Notes under the pieces: generated by a model
The model's database searches: none
What the model was told of the DNA's origin: nothing
Seen by the model: only the letters and a program-made list of their open reading frames with translations
Made by a program: the position numbers and the translations under genes
Part shown: one piece after another, positions 10,957-21,800 of the stretch
How positions within the stretch are numbered: position 1 is the stretch's first letter
Layout: every line of letters starts with the position of its first letter
Assembly: GCA_030734395.1 (NCBI GenBank)
Contig: JAUZTG010000044.1
Span: 992,001 to 1,056,000 of the forward strand
Direction: 5' to 3'
DNA: 64,000 nucleotides
Origin: Sarocladium kiliense
Lineage: Eukaryota > Ascomycota > Sordariomycetes > Hypocreales > Sarocladiaceae

Positions 10957-12782
10957 TCAGTTCCCATTCATCGCCACACTGGCACCCCCATTCACATACC
11001 CTCCACCAAGTCCATTCTGCTTCCCCTTGAATGCAGCCCCTTCCTCCGCAACAACCGACCTTCGACGCTGGTGCCTCCGACCACCACCTCCGCCTTCACC
11101 GCCTCCCACAATCGGAGGTGTGCTCTTGACATTGACAGAAGGGGTTTTCACGATAGCTGGAGCCGGCGCGGGAGTTGCAGCTGGCGGCGCCTCAGTCTGA
11201 TGAGACCAAAGGACCATGCCATTGAAGATGATGTCTTCACGGGTTACCACTTGAGGGAACAGTACAGCAGCGAAGTGAGATCCCTTTGGGATCGCATTGG
11301 AGCCACCGGCACTCGCTGGCATTCCCTTGGGTGAGCGAGGAGACACAGCAGGTGCCACGTCGTAGTCATCATACTTTCCGGCAGGGTATCCCTCGCTGGC
11401 ATCTGGCTTCTCAGCATTGATGGGATCCCTCGCGCGCTGCACCTCAGACCACAGCTTCAATGCATCTCTGAACAGCCCAGGAACGGCATTGCTGGCATAG
11501 AACCCAGCCTGCTTCTCCACACTGACCAGGAAGTGCAGCGTAGTCCTGAACTCCATGCTCGCACGACGCACGATATCCTCTTCAATTCGGGCAGCCTCTT
11601 CGCCTCGCGCTTGATGCGACAAGAGAACTTGGCAGCGGTATACAGCGCGACGACGCTCATCGTCTCCGAATAGATCCAACAGAGTTGTCGCGGCTGCTTT
11701 GGTATCTGGAGACAGGTAGAATGGTACGAAGATGTGCGTCGTGAGAAGGTCGGCGATGACAGCTTCGGCGGCAGCGCAACGGAGTTTGGCAGCTGCCTTG
11801 GTCGAAGCAGTGGAAAGCGGGATGTCGGGGAAGCGGGCCTTGAGCTCTGCGATCTCAGTCACGGAATCCTTTGCACCGTTAGTCAGACGAAACTTCCGAC
11901 TAGGAGTTGATGCTTCATACCTTGGCACCATCGGGATCGTTGAAGAATTCCAGAGCGAGGGCATGACACTTCTTGGAAAGCGCCTTAAGCTCAAGTCCGC
12001 TTGAGTTGGAAGTTAGCACACTGCAATTAAAATTGGAAGACGTGAATAACTCACAGCTTGCGCAGACCATCTTTACCATATTCGCGCAAGAGGTCATCCC
12101 CGAGGTCTGCTCGAGCTGCCGCAAGCTTCGACTTGCAAGTCGCCAGCTCAGTCGCCCCAGTCTCCAGCTGCGACCGCTGCAGTTCGCTCTCAGCGTTAAG
12201 CTCCTTGATCTCATTAACGTGAGCCTTGTCGCTCTTCTCTGTATCCTTGAGCCGCAGTGCCAGCTTCTCAAGTTCCGCTTGCTTGTTCTTTGCGTCTACC
12301 TTGGCAGCCTCGAGCTTGACTTTGACTTCAGTCACTTCGGCCTGCATAGTCTCAATTTCCGTCTTGTTTGTGTCAAACGCCTTGTATCGCTGCTCAAATG
12401 CAGACAGCAGGATCTTAGACTGATTGGCTAATTCGCTCTTGCATTCGGACAGCTCCCGCATGAGGTCCTTATTGAAGTCACGCAGCTTCTGAACCTCGCC
12501 CTCCTTGTGAGCGAGATCCTTTTCGAGGGCTTTGCGAACATCAACGGACTTTTCATACTCGGTGATAGCTTCCGACTCATTGGCGACGTCTTTAAGAAGG
12601 GAAAGCACCTGTGATAACTTGGACTGCTTGCTCGGTGTCTCTGCTGGAGACACGGCAAGTGAGTTTGGAGGTGAAACTGGGGATGAGGCAGCCGAATTGC
12701 CATTCACCTTGATCTTCGACTCCAGTAGAGTCTTTTCGGCCGCATGATTGCCATTCGCGACCTTGTTCTTTGGGTCCGCCAT
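10957..12782 (-). CDS. Conserved coiled-coil protein of unknown function
   Basis: Three exons, 12782-12055, 11999-11921 and 11868-10957, give 572 residues. Introns of 55 and 52 nt have GTGAGT/GTATGA donors, CTAAC branch points and AAG acceptors. The ATG at 12782 (MADPKNK) is the first in frame. Residues about 60-245 are a long heptad-like coiled coil rich in Lys, Glu and Leu. The central part is helical and Ala/Arg-rich. The C-terminal 110 residues are low complexity, with a Pro/Ala stretch followed by Gly-rich sequence and a basic RRHQRRRS patch. I do not recognise a named family. The pattern suggests a structural or scaffolding protein, and the even codon use indicates a real conserved gene. 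Function cannot be assigned. Confidence 0.8.
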
Positions 12783-13577
12783 TGTCGCAATGTAGGGCAA
12801 ACTTCAGGCAGGCTGACACAGCAGGCTTTGGCTACATGCGCACGGAAAAGAAATGTCAATCAATGCAATTGACCGGTGCCTTCACCCGGTCTTTAAGAAA
12901 AGTGCATCCGTGTCTCTGAAACTATGCCATCCAATCGTATACACACTTTTGAGCCTCAGAGCTCTTTCTTCCAGCGGCAGGGCGAATATCGCCAACGCAT
13001 ACATATATGCAAGCCGCCTTTGGCTCAGCCTATCGGCATGCGGCAGCAACCACCATCAGCTTCTGAATGGCCAGTCAACCGGTCCCAATGTCCCCAATGT
13101 CCAAGTGTCAGGCATCGTCAGGCTGGCCTGCGTTAAGCAAGTGATGGCAAAGGGTGCACGACACCACGCGGGGTATATGCATGACGACCCGTGTAAAGGG
13201 TGGACGATTGCCCAGGCATCAAGCCTCACTTTTTTGCATGGCTTTCCGACAGGCTGGGCTTCACCGGTCAAGAGCGGCATGTCGATGCCTGCACGAGCCC
13301 GACCGAAGCACACAGTATGTGATACTGTGAGGCTTTGCGCAAGCGATGATATCGCAACACCCCCTCTGTTCGTGTGTTGGTTGAAGAGGGTAGTACTCTT
13401 GAATGAGGAGGGTGATGCGCTGGCTGGAACAATCATGTGGCATGTCCATCATCCCGAGCACAGTGTGCATACAATGACCCGAATCAGGCATGGAAGCAGG
13501 AAGGCTGGACCTACTGAATGTTCTTTGGGATCGCCGTGGCCACTATTGGTTCCCGACGGACCACATGCCTTCGCTTC
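12783..13577. other. Intergenic, promoter of the coiled-coil gene
   Basis: About 800 bases upstream of the coiled-coil gene and downstream of the methyltransferase gene. A plus-strand open frame from 12853 to 13593 starts with ATG but shows no domain or signal and runs into the methyltransferase 3' end. I treat it as chance. Confidence 0.5.
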
Positions 13578-14786
13578 TCATGCTTTGCTGTAAAGATAGA
13601 GCTCGACAGATTCGGGATCACGGCCCAATAGTGGAAGAGGAAGCACTTCTTTCTCATCCAATTTCCATCCAGCAGCCTTCATCTGTCCAACGAACGCTCT
13701 TTCGGAGTCATGTCGCGGCTTTGTCGCAATGAAAACGTTTGTAGTCGCACGAGCACCCGCCGTCTGATTCACGGTATGCAATGCAGACAATGTGTCCACA
13801 AGTGGTTGTAGAGTATCGGAATTGTATGTGCAATCGGCGAGGACGATAAGATCCCAGGTTTGAGATTTGATATTGTCGACAAAGCGACCGTGACGACCTT
13901 CTTCCCAGTCCAAATTGCAATAGGACAGACGGGTCTTGCCTGTTTCGAGGTTCCCAACTTTCGCCTCGAGCAGCGCCATATTGGACCGAGCGGTTGATTC
14001 TGCCTCTTCGACGTCGGTCATGAGGATGTCGCAGGTTCCCTCATTGTCTGTGTCGCCTGCTGTTAGGCCTGCATGCAACGTCGCCAGACCGATCCCCAAA
14101 GTGCCGACTCCGCAACCCAGCTCCAAGATTCGAGTGTCCTCCCTTCGTGAGAGGACTTCGTACACATGCCTGACGCAAGGACCATGCTTCAATTTGTTGG
14201 CGGAAACGGTGACCGTGGCTGCGATGGCGCTCAGGGCAGTGACGCCCCCGTCCCAGAAGTGTCTTGCAATGCTCTGTCCAATCTCCTCCAGAATTTCAAC
14301 CTCCATAGAATCAGACGTATCGTCTTTTGCAGTCCCCATCTCAAGCCGACGCATGATGGAATGATCTGGATCGACACCCTGACGAAGAGTATACCAGGCC
14401 GGCATAACGAGTCCCTCATTCGCACCAGACCTAGAAGCCACGCCCATGATCTTCCGAACTGAGCTTGCTGAGTTCTCTTTCACCACTTGGATGCATATTC
14501 TGACATCCTGGCGCCTGAGCAGTGCGATTTGGACCTTCTTCGGGAAGTTGAGTACAGGCTTGACGACGCGTGACCCAGGTTTCCAGACGACCTGACCTCT
14601 TCTTGACAGAACCCACTGGATCTCTTGAGAGTCAATGACTTGATGCGCTGTGACAACAAGTTCCATTGGCTCGGGAAGACTGAGAAGTGCATCGCCTAGG
14701 TCTGTGGTGATGGCGAGGACGAGCTGCAGTTTGTCGTCCACTGAGGCGTCAAACTGCGGCGCCCGCAGAAGTCGTACATAGTGCAT
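13578..14786 (-). CDS. METTL21/Methyltransf_16 family SAM-dependent methyltransferase
   Basis: A single-exon 402-residue protein with an ATG at 14786. The C-terminal half is a seven-beta-strand methyltransferase of the Methyltransf_16 family. SAM-binding motif I reads RILELGCGVG (219-228). The post-II motif DLIVLADCTYNSD (312-324) carries the family signature of a D/E plus a tyrosine near the active site. The N-terminal 160 residues are a less conserved extension that fungal members often have. Relatives methylate lysines or a histidine on translation factors and chaperones, so a protein substrate is likely but not identifiable here. It is divergently transcribed from the deaminase gene. Confidence 0.88.
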   Translation of the reverse strand: MHYVRLLRAPQFDASVDDKLQLVLAITTDLGDALLSLPEPMELVVTAHQVIDSQEIQWVLSRRGQVVWKPGSRVVKPVLNFPKKVQIALLRRQDVRICIQVVKENSASSVRKIMGVASRSGANEGLVMPAWYTLRQGVDPDHSIMRRLEMGTAKDDTSDSMEVEILEEIGQSIARHFWDGGVTALSAIAATVTVSANKLKHGPCVRHVYEVLSRREDTRILELGCGVGTLGIGLATLHAGLTAGDTDNEGTCDILMTDVEEAESTARSNMALLEAKVGNLETGKTRLSYCNLDWEEGRHGRFVDNIKSQTWDLIVLADCTYNSDTLQPLVDTLSALHTVNQTAGARATTNVFIATKPRHDSERAFVGQMKAAGWKLDEKEVLPLPLLGRDPESVELYLYSKA

Positions 14787-15639
14787 ATCGATTGCGTGGA
14801 GTATGAAATTAAGTAAAGGTACGACCCTGCGTCTGCCTTTCAGTGCGAGCTTGAAGTTCTGGTGAGCACTTTGATTCAGATTTCTCTATGCAGGTAAAGT
14901 CGTGATAAATTTCGGCGCGTCTCACCTGCCAACCGTTCGTAGAGCTGTGTGATTAGTCATCATGAAAGTCGTGTAAGTCAAGGTGAAGGTTTCCTTTCAT
15001 CTACGGGTGATGATTAAAGGGTAAAGCGTTCCTACTGTTATGGTTTTCATCTGTATTCCAATTTCTTTTCGTTCGCTACTTGAGTTCGATTGGGCCACAC
15101 GCAGGAGAACGATGGCCGAGTACAGACTCGCAGGTCCTCGTATCACCTGACCACGCTTGCTGAGTGCTCAGATATTTCTTTTGTGTTCCTCTCTGTTTCG
15201 TCGAAATGGTTACTTGTTCTCTTTATGTTATTATGGTACTTAATTTGTTACTTGGTGCGTCATCATCAAGATGTAGCACAACGAATTAGGCACATATGCG
15301 TCCTTGTGTGCGGATGGCACTCCGTGCAAGGGCATACAAATTGTCAGAGCTCATCAAATGACTTATTTCTAACCCTCTACCTAAATCCTGAGACTTTTTG
15401 TCACATTTCCTACTCGTTCTCGAACGTGATGGCTGAATTGTGATCCAGCCTCCATCTCAGCTCCGAACACGGACCGCCCCGCGCCGGCGGGCCATCGGGG
15501 GGCCCCGACGCGGTCTTATCTCTGCAACCACAACGCCATCGCCAGTATAACAGCAGTCTATTGTCCATCTCCAAACTTATACGCTCAACGAGTTAACATC
15601 AATCATATCAAACCAACCCCGCGAAGCCATCATCTCAAA
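14787..15639. promoter_or_regulatory. Divergent promoter region between methyltransferase and deaminase genes
   Basis: About 850 bases separate the two divergent start codons. The middle (15150-15440) is A/T-rich, and a very GC-rich block with short self-complementary runs occurs at 15470-15515, about 130 bases before the deaminase ATG. No RNA gene matches it. Both promoters must lie here. Confidence 0.5.
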
Positions 15640-16290
15640 ATGTCCAATCCTGACCTACTCCCGACGCTTCTCTCCACCATCACAACCAACATCCTCCCCC
15701 TCACCACCACTGCCATCTCCCAAGGCTCCAAAGTCTTCGGCGCCTCCATCCTCTCATCCACCACCCTCAAACCATTCACGACCTCCACCAACAACGAACG
15801 CGTCTCTCCTCTCCTCCACGGCGAAGTCAACTGCATCCAAGAATTCTTCACCAAGGACTTCCCTGATCCAGCCGCCCGCCCCAACCCACGCACAGAATGC
15901 ATCTTCCTCGCCACACATGAGCCGTGCAGTTTGTGTCTGAGCGCGATTGCATGGTCAGGGTTCAAGGAGGTGTATTTCTTGTTTACGCACGAGGATAGTC
16001 GACAGAGATTCGCGATTCCTCATGACATCAACATTTTGGAGGAGGTGTTCCGTGTGAAGGCTGAGGGAGAGTCGGATGAGAAGCTTACGCAAAGGCCATT
16101 GTACAACAGGGACAACAAGTTCTTCCGCGCCAGGTCATTTGCTGATCTTGCTGGCGATGTCAAGAACGAAAGCGAGCGCGAGGCTTTGCTAGCCGAGATT
16201 GAGCGCGTGAAGAACCTATATGATGGACTGAATGAAACATACCAGCAAGGCAAGACTGCCGGAACAACAACATCAAGCATCTGGAAATAG
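15640..16290 (+). CDS. Cytidine/deoxycytidylate deaminase-fold zinc protein
   Basis: A single-exon 216-residue protein with start context AAAATGTC. The zinc site is complete: His60-Gly-Glu62 (LLHGEVNCI) supplies the ligand histidine and the catalytic glutamate. Pro95-Cys96 and Cys99 (HEPCSLC) supply the two cysteines with normal spacing. This defines the CMP/dCMP deaminase superfamily, which includes guanine, tRNA-adenosine and riboflavin-pathway deaminases. The stretch before HGE is atypically Ser/Thr-rich, and the C-terminal 80 residues form a charged helical extension. The substrate cannot be read from the sequence. A nucleobase or nucleotide is the default inference. Confidence 0.87.
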   Translation: MSNPDLLPTLLSTITTNILPLTTTAISQGSKVFGASILSSTTLKPFTTSTNNERVSPLLHGEVNCIQEFFTKDFPDPAARPNPRTECIFLATHEPCSLCLSAIAWSGFKEVYFLFTHEDSRQRFAIPHDINILEEVFRVKAEGESDEKLTQRPLYNRDNKFFRARSFADLAGDVKNESEREALLAEIERVKNLYDGLNETYQQGKTAGTTTSSIWK

Positions 16291-16355
16291 CACAGTCCCC
16301 AAAAAGTAATTCATGTTATACAAAAGTACAATCAATTGTGATAAATGCACACAAC

Positions 16356-16727
16356 TCATGCACCATTATCGCATCCTAAACCTGGATATCTAAGAATATC
16401 ATCCTGCATCGTGCGTGAAGCAAGGGATTCACGAACGGCCCCCAAATACGGGAACCCAATGTGGCGGAGCACTGCATAACAGATGTAACCACAATTCGGC
16501 CGACCAGTGTCGGGTCCACGCCGCTTGTGCTCCAGGAGCGTAGGCTGACATGATTGCTTCCGTCGTAAGAATTTCAGTTCGCGATCCAGCTCCTCGTCGG
16601 AGGTGAGGGAGTGTCTATACTCTGAAAGGGATGCTACGAAGAGATAGATCTTGACGACCCAATTGACGTAGGCAGTTAGGGGCGTGTCGCATGCAAGGTG
16701 GAACGGCTGTGAGTGCACCAAACTCAT
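16356..16727 (-). CDS. Possible small protein, unknown
   Basis: An ATG-initiated 123-codon frame lying tail to tail with the deaminase gene, 65 bases apart. Residues about 48-75 are charged (DEELDRELKFLRRK) and could be helical, and codon choice is not unlike neighbouring genes. No domain is recognised, and there is no TATA box or leader I can point to. It may be a short orphan gene, a terminal exon of a longer gene with missed introns, or a chance frame. Confidence 0.3.
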   Translation of the reverse strand: MSLVHSQPFHLACDTPLTAYVNWVVKIYLFVASLSEYRHSLTSDEELDRELKFLRRKQSCQPTLLEHKRRGPDTGRPNCGYICYAVLRHIGFPYLGAVRESLASRTMQDDILRYPGLGCDNGA

Positions 16728-17515
16728 CCGTCGATATTACTACAATAGCTGTGTTGATAATTGACACTTTAAATCCAACCAAACTCCTGACCATCCAGCC
16801 TGAACGTGCTCGCGCACAATTTCATAGCTGGGGATATCTCAATACCTCGTTCTGCCACGAGGCAAAGCAAAGCAATCCAAAATTCCATCAAAAAAGTCCA
16901 TCTAAAATCGCAAAATCAAAAGCCGTTCCGTCTTATACTGAAAGCAAGAAACAAAATCGCAGAATTCCGCCGGCGCCGCCAAGGTCACCGAAAAATCCTG
17001 GGCGCGAAGCAAATAGGCCCTTTGTTGTGGTGAACTGGTTAAAACAAAGCGCACTCCTCATCCTCGGCATTGGGGTTCGACATCTCTCCTCGTGTCGAAT
17101 ATTCAATCATCCTCATCTTCTTCTGCTCGCGAGCTTCGAAATGGAATGGGTATCTTTGATAAGTGGAAAGCACACCTGGCAGTATGCCCCTCCTGTGGAT
17201 GGAGGTAGTGGTACATAGTTGCGGAGGGTTGCTCCGCATTGGATCGTGACTGATGGGTTTGGTGAGGGCAGGAGGGGATGACGGTGGAAAGACATAGGAG
17301 ATCCGACGGACGTCCTCGGCTGTCCATGGTCCGTTTCACAGTCTGGCGACTGGTATCCAATCCGGGTAGAGTGATCCTGGGAAAACGGGTCCATGTCCAT
17401 AGGCTTGGATGAAGTCAAGACAAAAGAGACCGTTTCGGCAAGATCCAGGGGTGTGACAATGAAGAATGCAGCATGGGTCGTGTCCTTGAGAGGGCATCAG
17501 GTTCCCGGGCTGTTT
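16728..17515. other. Intergenic region
   Basis: About 790 bases between the doubtful small ORF and the stop codon of the gp1-like gene. It includes an A-rich stretch at 16860-16950. It should contain the long 3' UTR of the gp1-like gene; no other gene is seen. Confidence 0.5.
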
Positions 17516-18808
17516 CTATCGGGTCGGGTTCCGGATGATGCTCTCGCAATTGTTGTCAAACCTGAGGATGAACTCCCTGACCTTGGCCATGAACTTCTCG
17601 GTATCCTCTAGGCGCTTGTCGCGACCAAATAGTGTCTCGACAAACTTGACACCTGAGTTATGTCCCAGGCTGTTAGAGTCCTTCTTCTTGCCAGCAGCAA
17701 GCATCGGCTTCTCGCAGTGCTTGAGTAGGCTCAGCCACTTCTCTTGCAGCTTGTTGCCCACATTGATAAAGTAGTCAAGGGTCTCTTCGGCCTCCGGCGT
17801 TCGCACCATAATCACAGTGTCCTCAGCCTTCTTGACCTTACCGTAGAGCTTGATGAGAAGCAACCACAAGTCACCAGCCATGTCTGAGATAGGTGTTGTC
17901 GGTCCCATCTTGTACACAGTCCAGTCGTATATCCACTTGCCGAGGCTGTTGGCATCGAAGACACTACCCAAGAGGAGAATCGGCACCTCCTCCGGATCCC
18001 AGTTCTTGACAGAATAGTCTTCCCTGATAGCGTACTTCTCACGATCCTTCTCCGTAGCCTGTCGTCGCCTCGGGGGTTGCTTCGAGCTTGTTGACACACT
18101 GGGCCGCCGGGTGGATCGAGGCACAGCAGTGCCAGGTCGAAAAGGCACAGGGCCGGCTGCTGCTGAGGCTTGTCGTCGGTGTGCTTGAACAGTTGGTGGC
18201 CGTCCCGGGGTGCTGACGGGGGGGACTGCCGTCGGAGATCGCAAGCCGGGGTAGGGAGGGAGAGGGTCTTGGAACTCTGCACTGAACATCGGGGCGGTGC
18301 TCTGTAGGTAGTCGTGATCAGCAAACCACACCCCATCTTCGTGCCAGTACCCCTGAGGGTGAGAAGGGTGGAAAGGCTGCTTCGATCGGCGGCTCTTGGC
18401 CTGTGCGGGGAGCACATAGGTACGTCCCCAGGCCTCAAAGATCTCGTCCTCGTCGGATTCTCCATAGGGTGTTGAAGTCCGGACATAGGTGCACGAGTGG
18501 CGACGATCGCGCTTCGGAGAAGAACGTTGAGTGGCTCCCGAAGGCCGGTAGAAATGTTTATCACTCACTGATGGCCGCGGGTCAGTGGCAGTAGAATAGT
18601 AGCCCTGACTGTTGAATCGCGGAGAGTCCTTGGAGGGACGAGGGCTCGAGTAGCTAGTTCCTCGAGCGTGGCCCCATGCCGTCGAGGTCCTCCGCGGCGT
18701 AGCCATGGGTTGATAAGGTGGTGTTGGTGTTGGTGATGGGCCAGCGTCCCAGTATTCGTACGAGTTGTCGGGATAATGCCCCGGGGTGCGGGGCGAGGGG
18801 TAGTTCAT
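17516..18808 (-). CDS. Conserved fungal protein, 'vegetative cell wall protein gp1'-like
   Basis: A single-exon 430-residue protein with an ATG at 18808. Residues 1-250 are low complexity and rich in Pro, Ser, Arg and Tyr, with many SP/TP motifs that are potential phosphorylation sites. Residues about 265-425 form a conserved helical domain. It begins with the motif YSVKNWDPEEVPILLLGS and the segment FDANSLGKWIYDWTVYKMG, which recur in Pezizomycotina proteins often annotated as gp1-like because of the proline-rich N-terminus. There is no signal peptide, so despite that label a wall location is not supported and a cytoplasmic or nuclear regulatory role is more likely. The gene faces a long empty region on its 5' side. 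Confidence 0.8.
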   Translation of the reverse strand: MNYPSPRTPGHYPDNSYEYWDAGPSPTPTPPYQPMATPRRTSTAWGHARGTSYSSPRPSKDSPRFNSQGYYSTATDPRPSVSDKHFYRPSGATQRSSPKRDRRHSCTYVRTSTPYGESDEDEIFEAWGRTYVLPAQAKSRRSKQPFHPSHPQGYWHEDGVWFADHDYLQSTAPMFSAEFQDPLPPYPGLRSPTAVPPVSTPGRPPTVQAHRRQASAAAGPVPFRPGTAVPRSTRRPSVSTSSKQPPRRRQATEKDREKYAIREDYSVKNWDPEEVPILLLGSVFDANSLGKWIYDWTVYKMGPTTPISDMAGDLWLLLIKLYGKVKKAEDTVIMVRTPEAEETLDYFINVGNKLQEKWLSLLKHCEKPMLAAGKKKDSNSLGHNSGVKFVETLFGRDKRLEDTEKFMAKVREFILRFDNNCESIIRNPTR

Positions 18809-21800
18809 ATCGACGAGGACTTCAAAATCGACGTCAGGGTGCGTCCGGCGGGACTCGCTCGCTTGTGTTCTGTGGTATTTGGTCGCAGGAGTGGAAGAGG
18901 TGATCGAAGGATCCTGTTGTTGATGCGAACATGACCGAATGTGAGGTGCCGGGGCTGAAGTGCTTCCTCGAACTTGAGGAAACAGCTTTATGTGCGTAGA
19001 GGGTGAGAAGCTTGGTGTCAGGTGTCAATGGAAACCTGGTGAAGTATCGTGAAGATGCTGGACGCTTCGACGACGTAGTCAAGAGCCAGCAACAAACGCG
19101 TTACAAATCGTTCGTGGTAGGTGAGGTGTCGTTATTCGTTTGAATGCAGTCACGTCGATCCCCGACGTAACGTGATCTCTTGGGGATGCCTTTGCAAAAG
19201 TTGGGGTTGCTTTAAGGGCAGTTGAAAACTGGCAAAGAGCCACAAAAGGAGATGGAGGGTGTGAAGCCGTATATATAATGTCGCGGAGAAGAGTGATAGC
19301 ACCGGCCAGAAGTGCAGGCGGGAGAAAAGTGGGTGGCGTCCAGGCCCTGGTGTGGTGGTGCGTGGGTGTGAATGGTGTGTGCGTCTTCAGGACAGGGGGC
19401 AGCGAACAGGGGGAAGGGAAGAATAGTGGAAAGCAGGGGGTGAGCGCTGAGCAAGCGTTGGGAGAGACACAACCCAAAGGAAGGAGAGAAAAAGGGGTGT
19501 GTGGGGCGAGAACTGGTGGAAGAGCGCACAGAAGGAGTGAGTGGGTGGTGGTTCCTCCTCCGTCGTCACTTTCCTGCCACCAGATTATTGCGCTCTGTTT
19601 CCTTGCTTGCTCAGCAGCGGACTTGTGGTCCAGTCAGTCACTCTGGTCCTCCGCTTCGGCTTTGCTTTTCTCGTCCCTCGGGTATCACAAGCCTCGTGCA
19701 GGTGCCCTGTCGCACGACAGAAATGTGCGCCTTGCACGGACCGACGACAGCGCGCGAAGGCAGCGAGCGGTCGTGCTGCCTTCTCCTGCTGTGGTGCCGT
19801 AATAATAAATCACCTTGGAAGGAACGCTGGAGCAGCAGCCAGGCGGGTGGGAAGGTGCGACAAAAGCGACAAGGACACCCCTCCTCCGACTGTGGAATCG
19901 CGGACGGCGGAGGGCGTTGGTTTAGTAATTCCGGCACCAGCCACGCGGCCCGAGCTTAGTCACAGCGTGGAAGGCCGGCGACACCGCCACACAGTGCTCG
20001 GAGCTTCCAGGTGATACGGCCCTACCGATTGCTATTTGGCGCCTGCTGTTGGCTGCCGTACTGCGCTGAAATGGCACTTTCAGCGATGGTCGTCCGCCAA
20101 TTGGGGGACTGGAGAGCGCTGTCGTCGGTACTCAGCTTAGCTCACTCAGCGGTGATAGCGTAGAGCGACACCAAAAGAACAATCGAATCAGGGTGTCGCT
20201 GTTAAGTCACGGCTTGTGATTGCTGCTCCGAACAAAAAGCCTGGTGAAAATTCTGATGTTCCAAAAGAATTCCGTGTTGTTTATTGGATCTCAATCGTCG
20301 GTGAGCACTCCAATTCGGCGTGAACAAGGGGTCTGCCTGCTGTGACGGGATACCCCTGGTAGTGTGTCGAGTCAACGTCGAGATGAGTCGAGATGAATGG
20401 TCAATGGCGCTCCAGGCGTGTCTTTCGTTGCTTTCTCAGGGCTCAGCCTCCGACAGAAAGTCCGATATGATTCACTCGTTCTCTCACACGAGTGACTCCC
20501 TTTCGTGCAGCGTTCCTATTGCTCTGTTCCCGTTTCTTCTGCTGAGCAGCCCCTTGTGCCCTGTTGTCTCACAACTCGGTGGCTGCCAGGACGAGGGCTG
20601 GAGAGCGAAGGAACAACAACGCTGGCCCCAACAAGAATCCCGGAACTCGAACCGTGATTTCCTCACAGATCCTGATTCTGACGGCGAAAGCTTTCCTGTT
20701 GCGCCGGGTCTGGTATCCGGACCCTACTTGCAGGGCTCGAAGCCGGTGCTGCGCCAGGTCCAATTTACCGGGACGGTGTAAGCGAAATGACGCGGAAGGT
20801 CTCTGTGACGGGGGTGGCAGGGTCCAGAAAGTTTAACAGACGAACAAAGAATGTCAGGACCATTCCCCTTGCTTTCAGGGCTCCGTAGCCTGACCGTGTC
20901 ACCGGGCGGCCGTCAAGGTCGGGCTTCCGGGACTGCCAAGTGAGGTTCCGCGAGTGGAGGATGGGTGAGTTTCAATGTCGTAAGACTTTCCGCATAGAGG
21001 CTGGAGACTGTTGAAGATGACAATTTCGGGGTGAGATTGTGCACACGAGCTTTCTAGAATTCCTTGTGCCGTGGTGGAAGTCCGGTGCGAATACGAATCC
21101 CGTACACCGGTACTGTCGGGGTCTCACCAGTGCTGCGATAGACGATCCGGTATAAATAAAGCGACAATTGCGAAGCTCAGCGACCCGCGTGTCGGATCTT
21201 GAGCAGGACACAAACCAAGTCCAAGAGAGTGAAGCGGTTCGCGCTGCCTTTCTATTCTTACAGCCCCTTGCACCAGTCAACACGAGGCAGGAAAGAATAG
21301 AAGCCCGGGACCGTTGGTAACGGACAATGTTGGTGGTAGCAGTGCAGAAGCGCAGGGGCGCACGATTGTCGTCTCCTAATGTATGGCGCGAGTCGTAGTG
21401 GTGTGTGAAGTTGAGCCTGTGTGTGTGCAGCCTGTTTGTATTTTTGGCCCAACAATTGTACAGGCGGCTGCAGAGGGAAAGCACAATCAGAAGCCTGGGG
21501 CTGGCGCGGATGCTACCTTTCTTGCACGTAATTGTTGGAATTGTGACGCCGTGCTGATGTGAGGCGGGCGATGAAAGGAGCTGATCGATGTTCGATAAGG
21601 CTTGATGTAAGCGCAGCTGGGCAGCGTCGTCTTACTGAAGAGTGCAGTTTTGTGAATCCTGAAGGCAGGGCGAGTCCTTCGCGCAACAAAGGCACTTTTA
21701 CAAGCCCTGCGTTCCCAAGTGCCTCGGTGTCAAATTTGATGCCTGAAAGTCCATCTGAACGAACGAAGCCAGGGGCATACGCAAGCCTTAATGAACCCAT

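Noticed and set aside
12853..13593. 246-codon ATG-initiated plus-strand frame
   Set aside because: No domain, mixed composition, and it overlaps the 3' end of the methyltransferase gene. It could be checked with strand-specific RNA-seq.
15470..15515. GC-rich self-complementary block upstream of the deaminase gene, considered as a 5S rRNA or structured RNA fragment
   Set aside because: It does not match 5S rRNA conserved segments and is simply a GC-rich promoter stretch as far as I can tell.
20633..20660. tRNA B-box-like GGTTCGAGTTC on the minus strand
   Set aside because: The T-arm stem does not pair, and no acceptor stem or full cloverleaf can be drawn around it.
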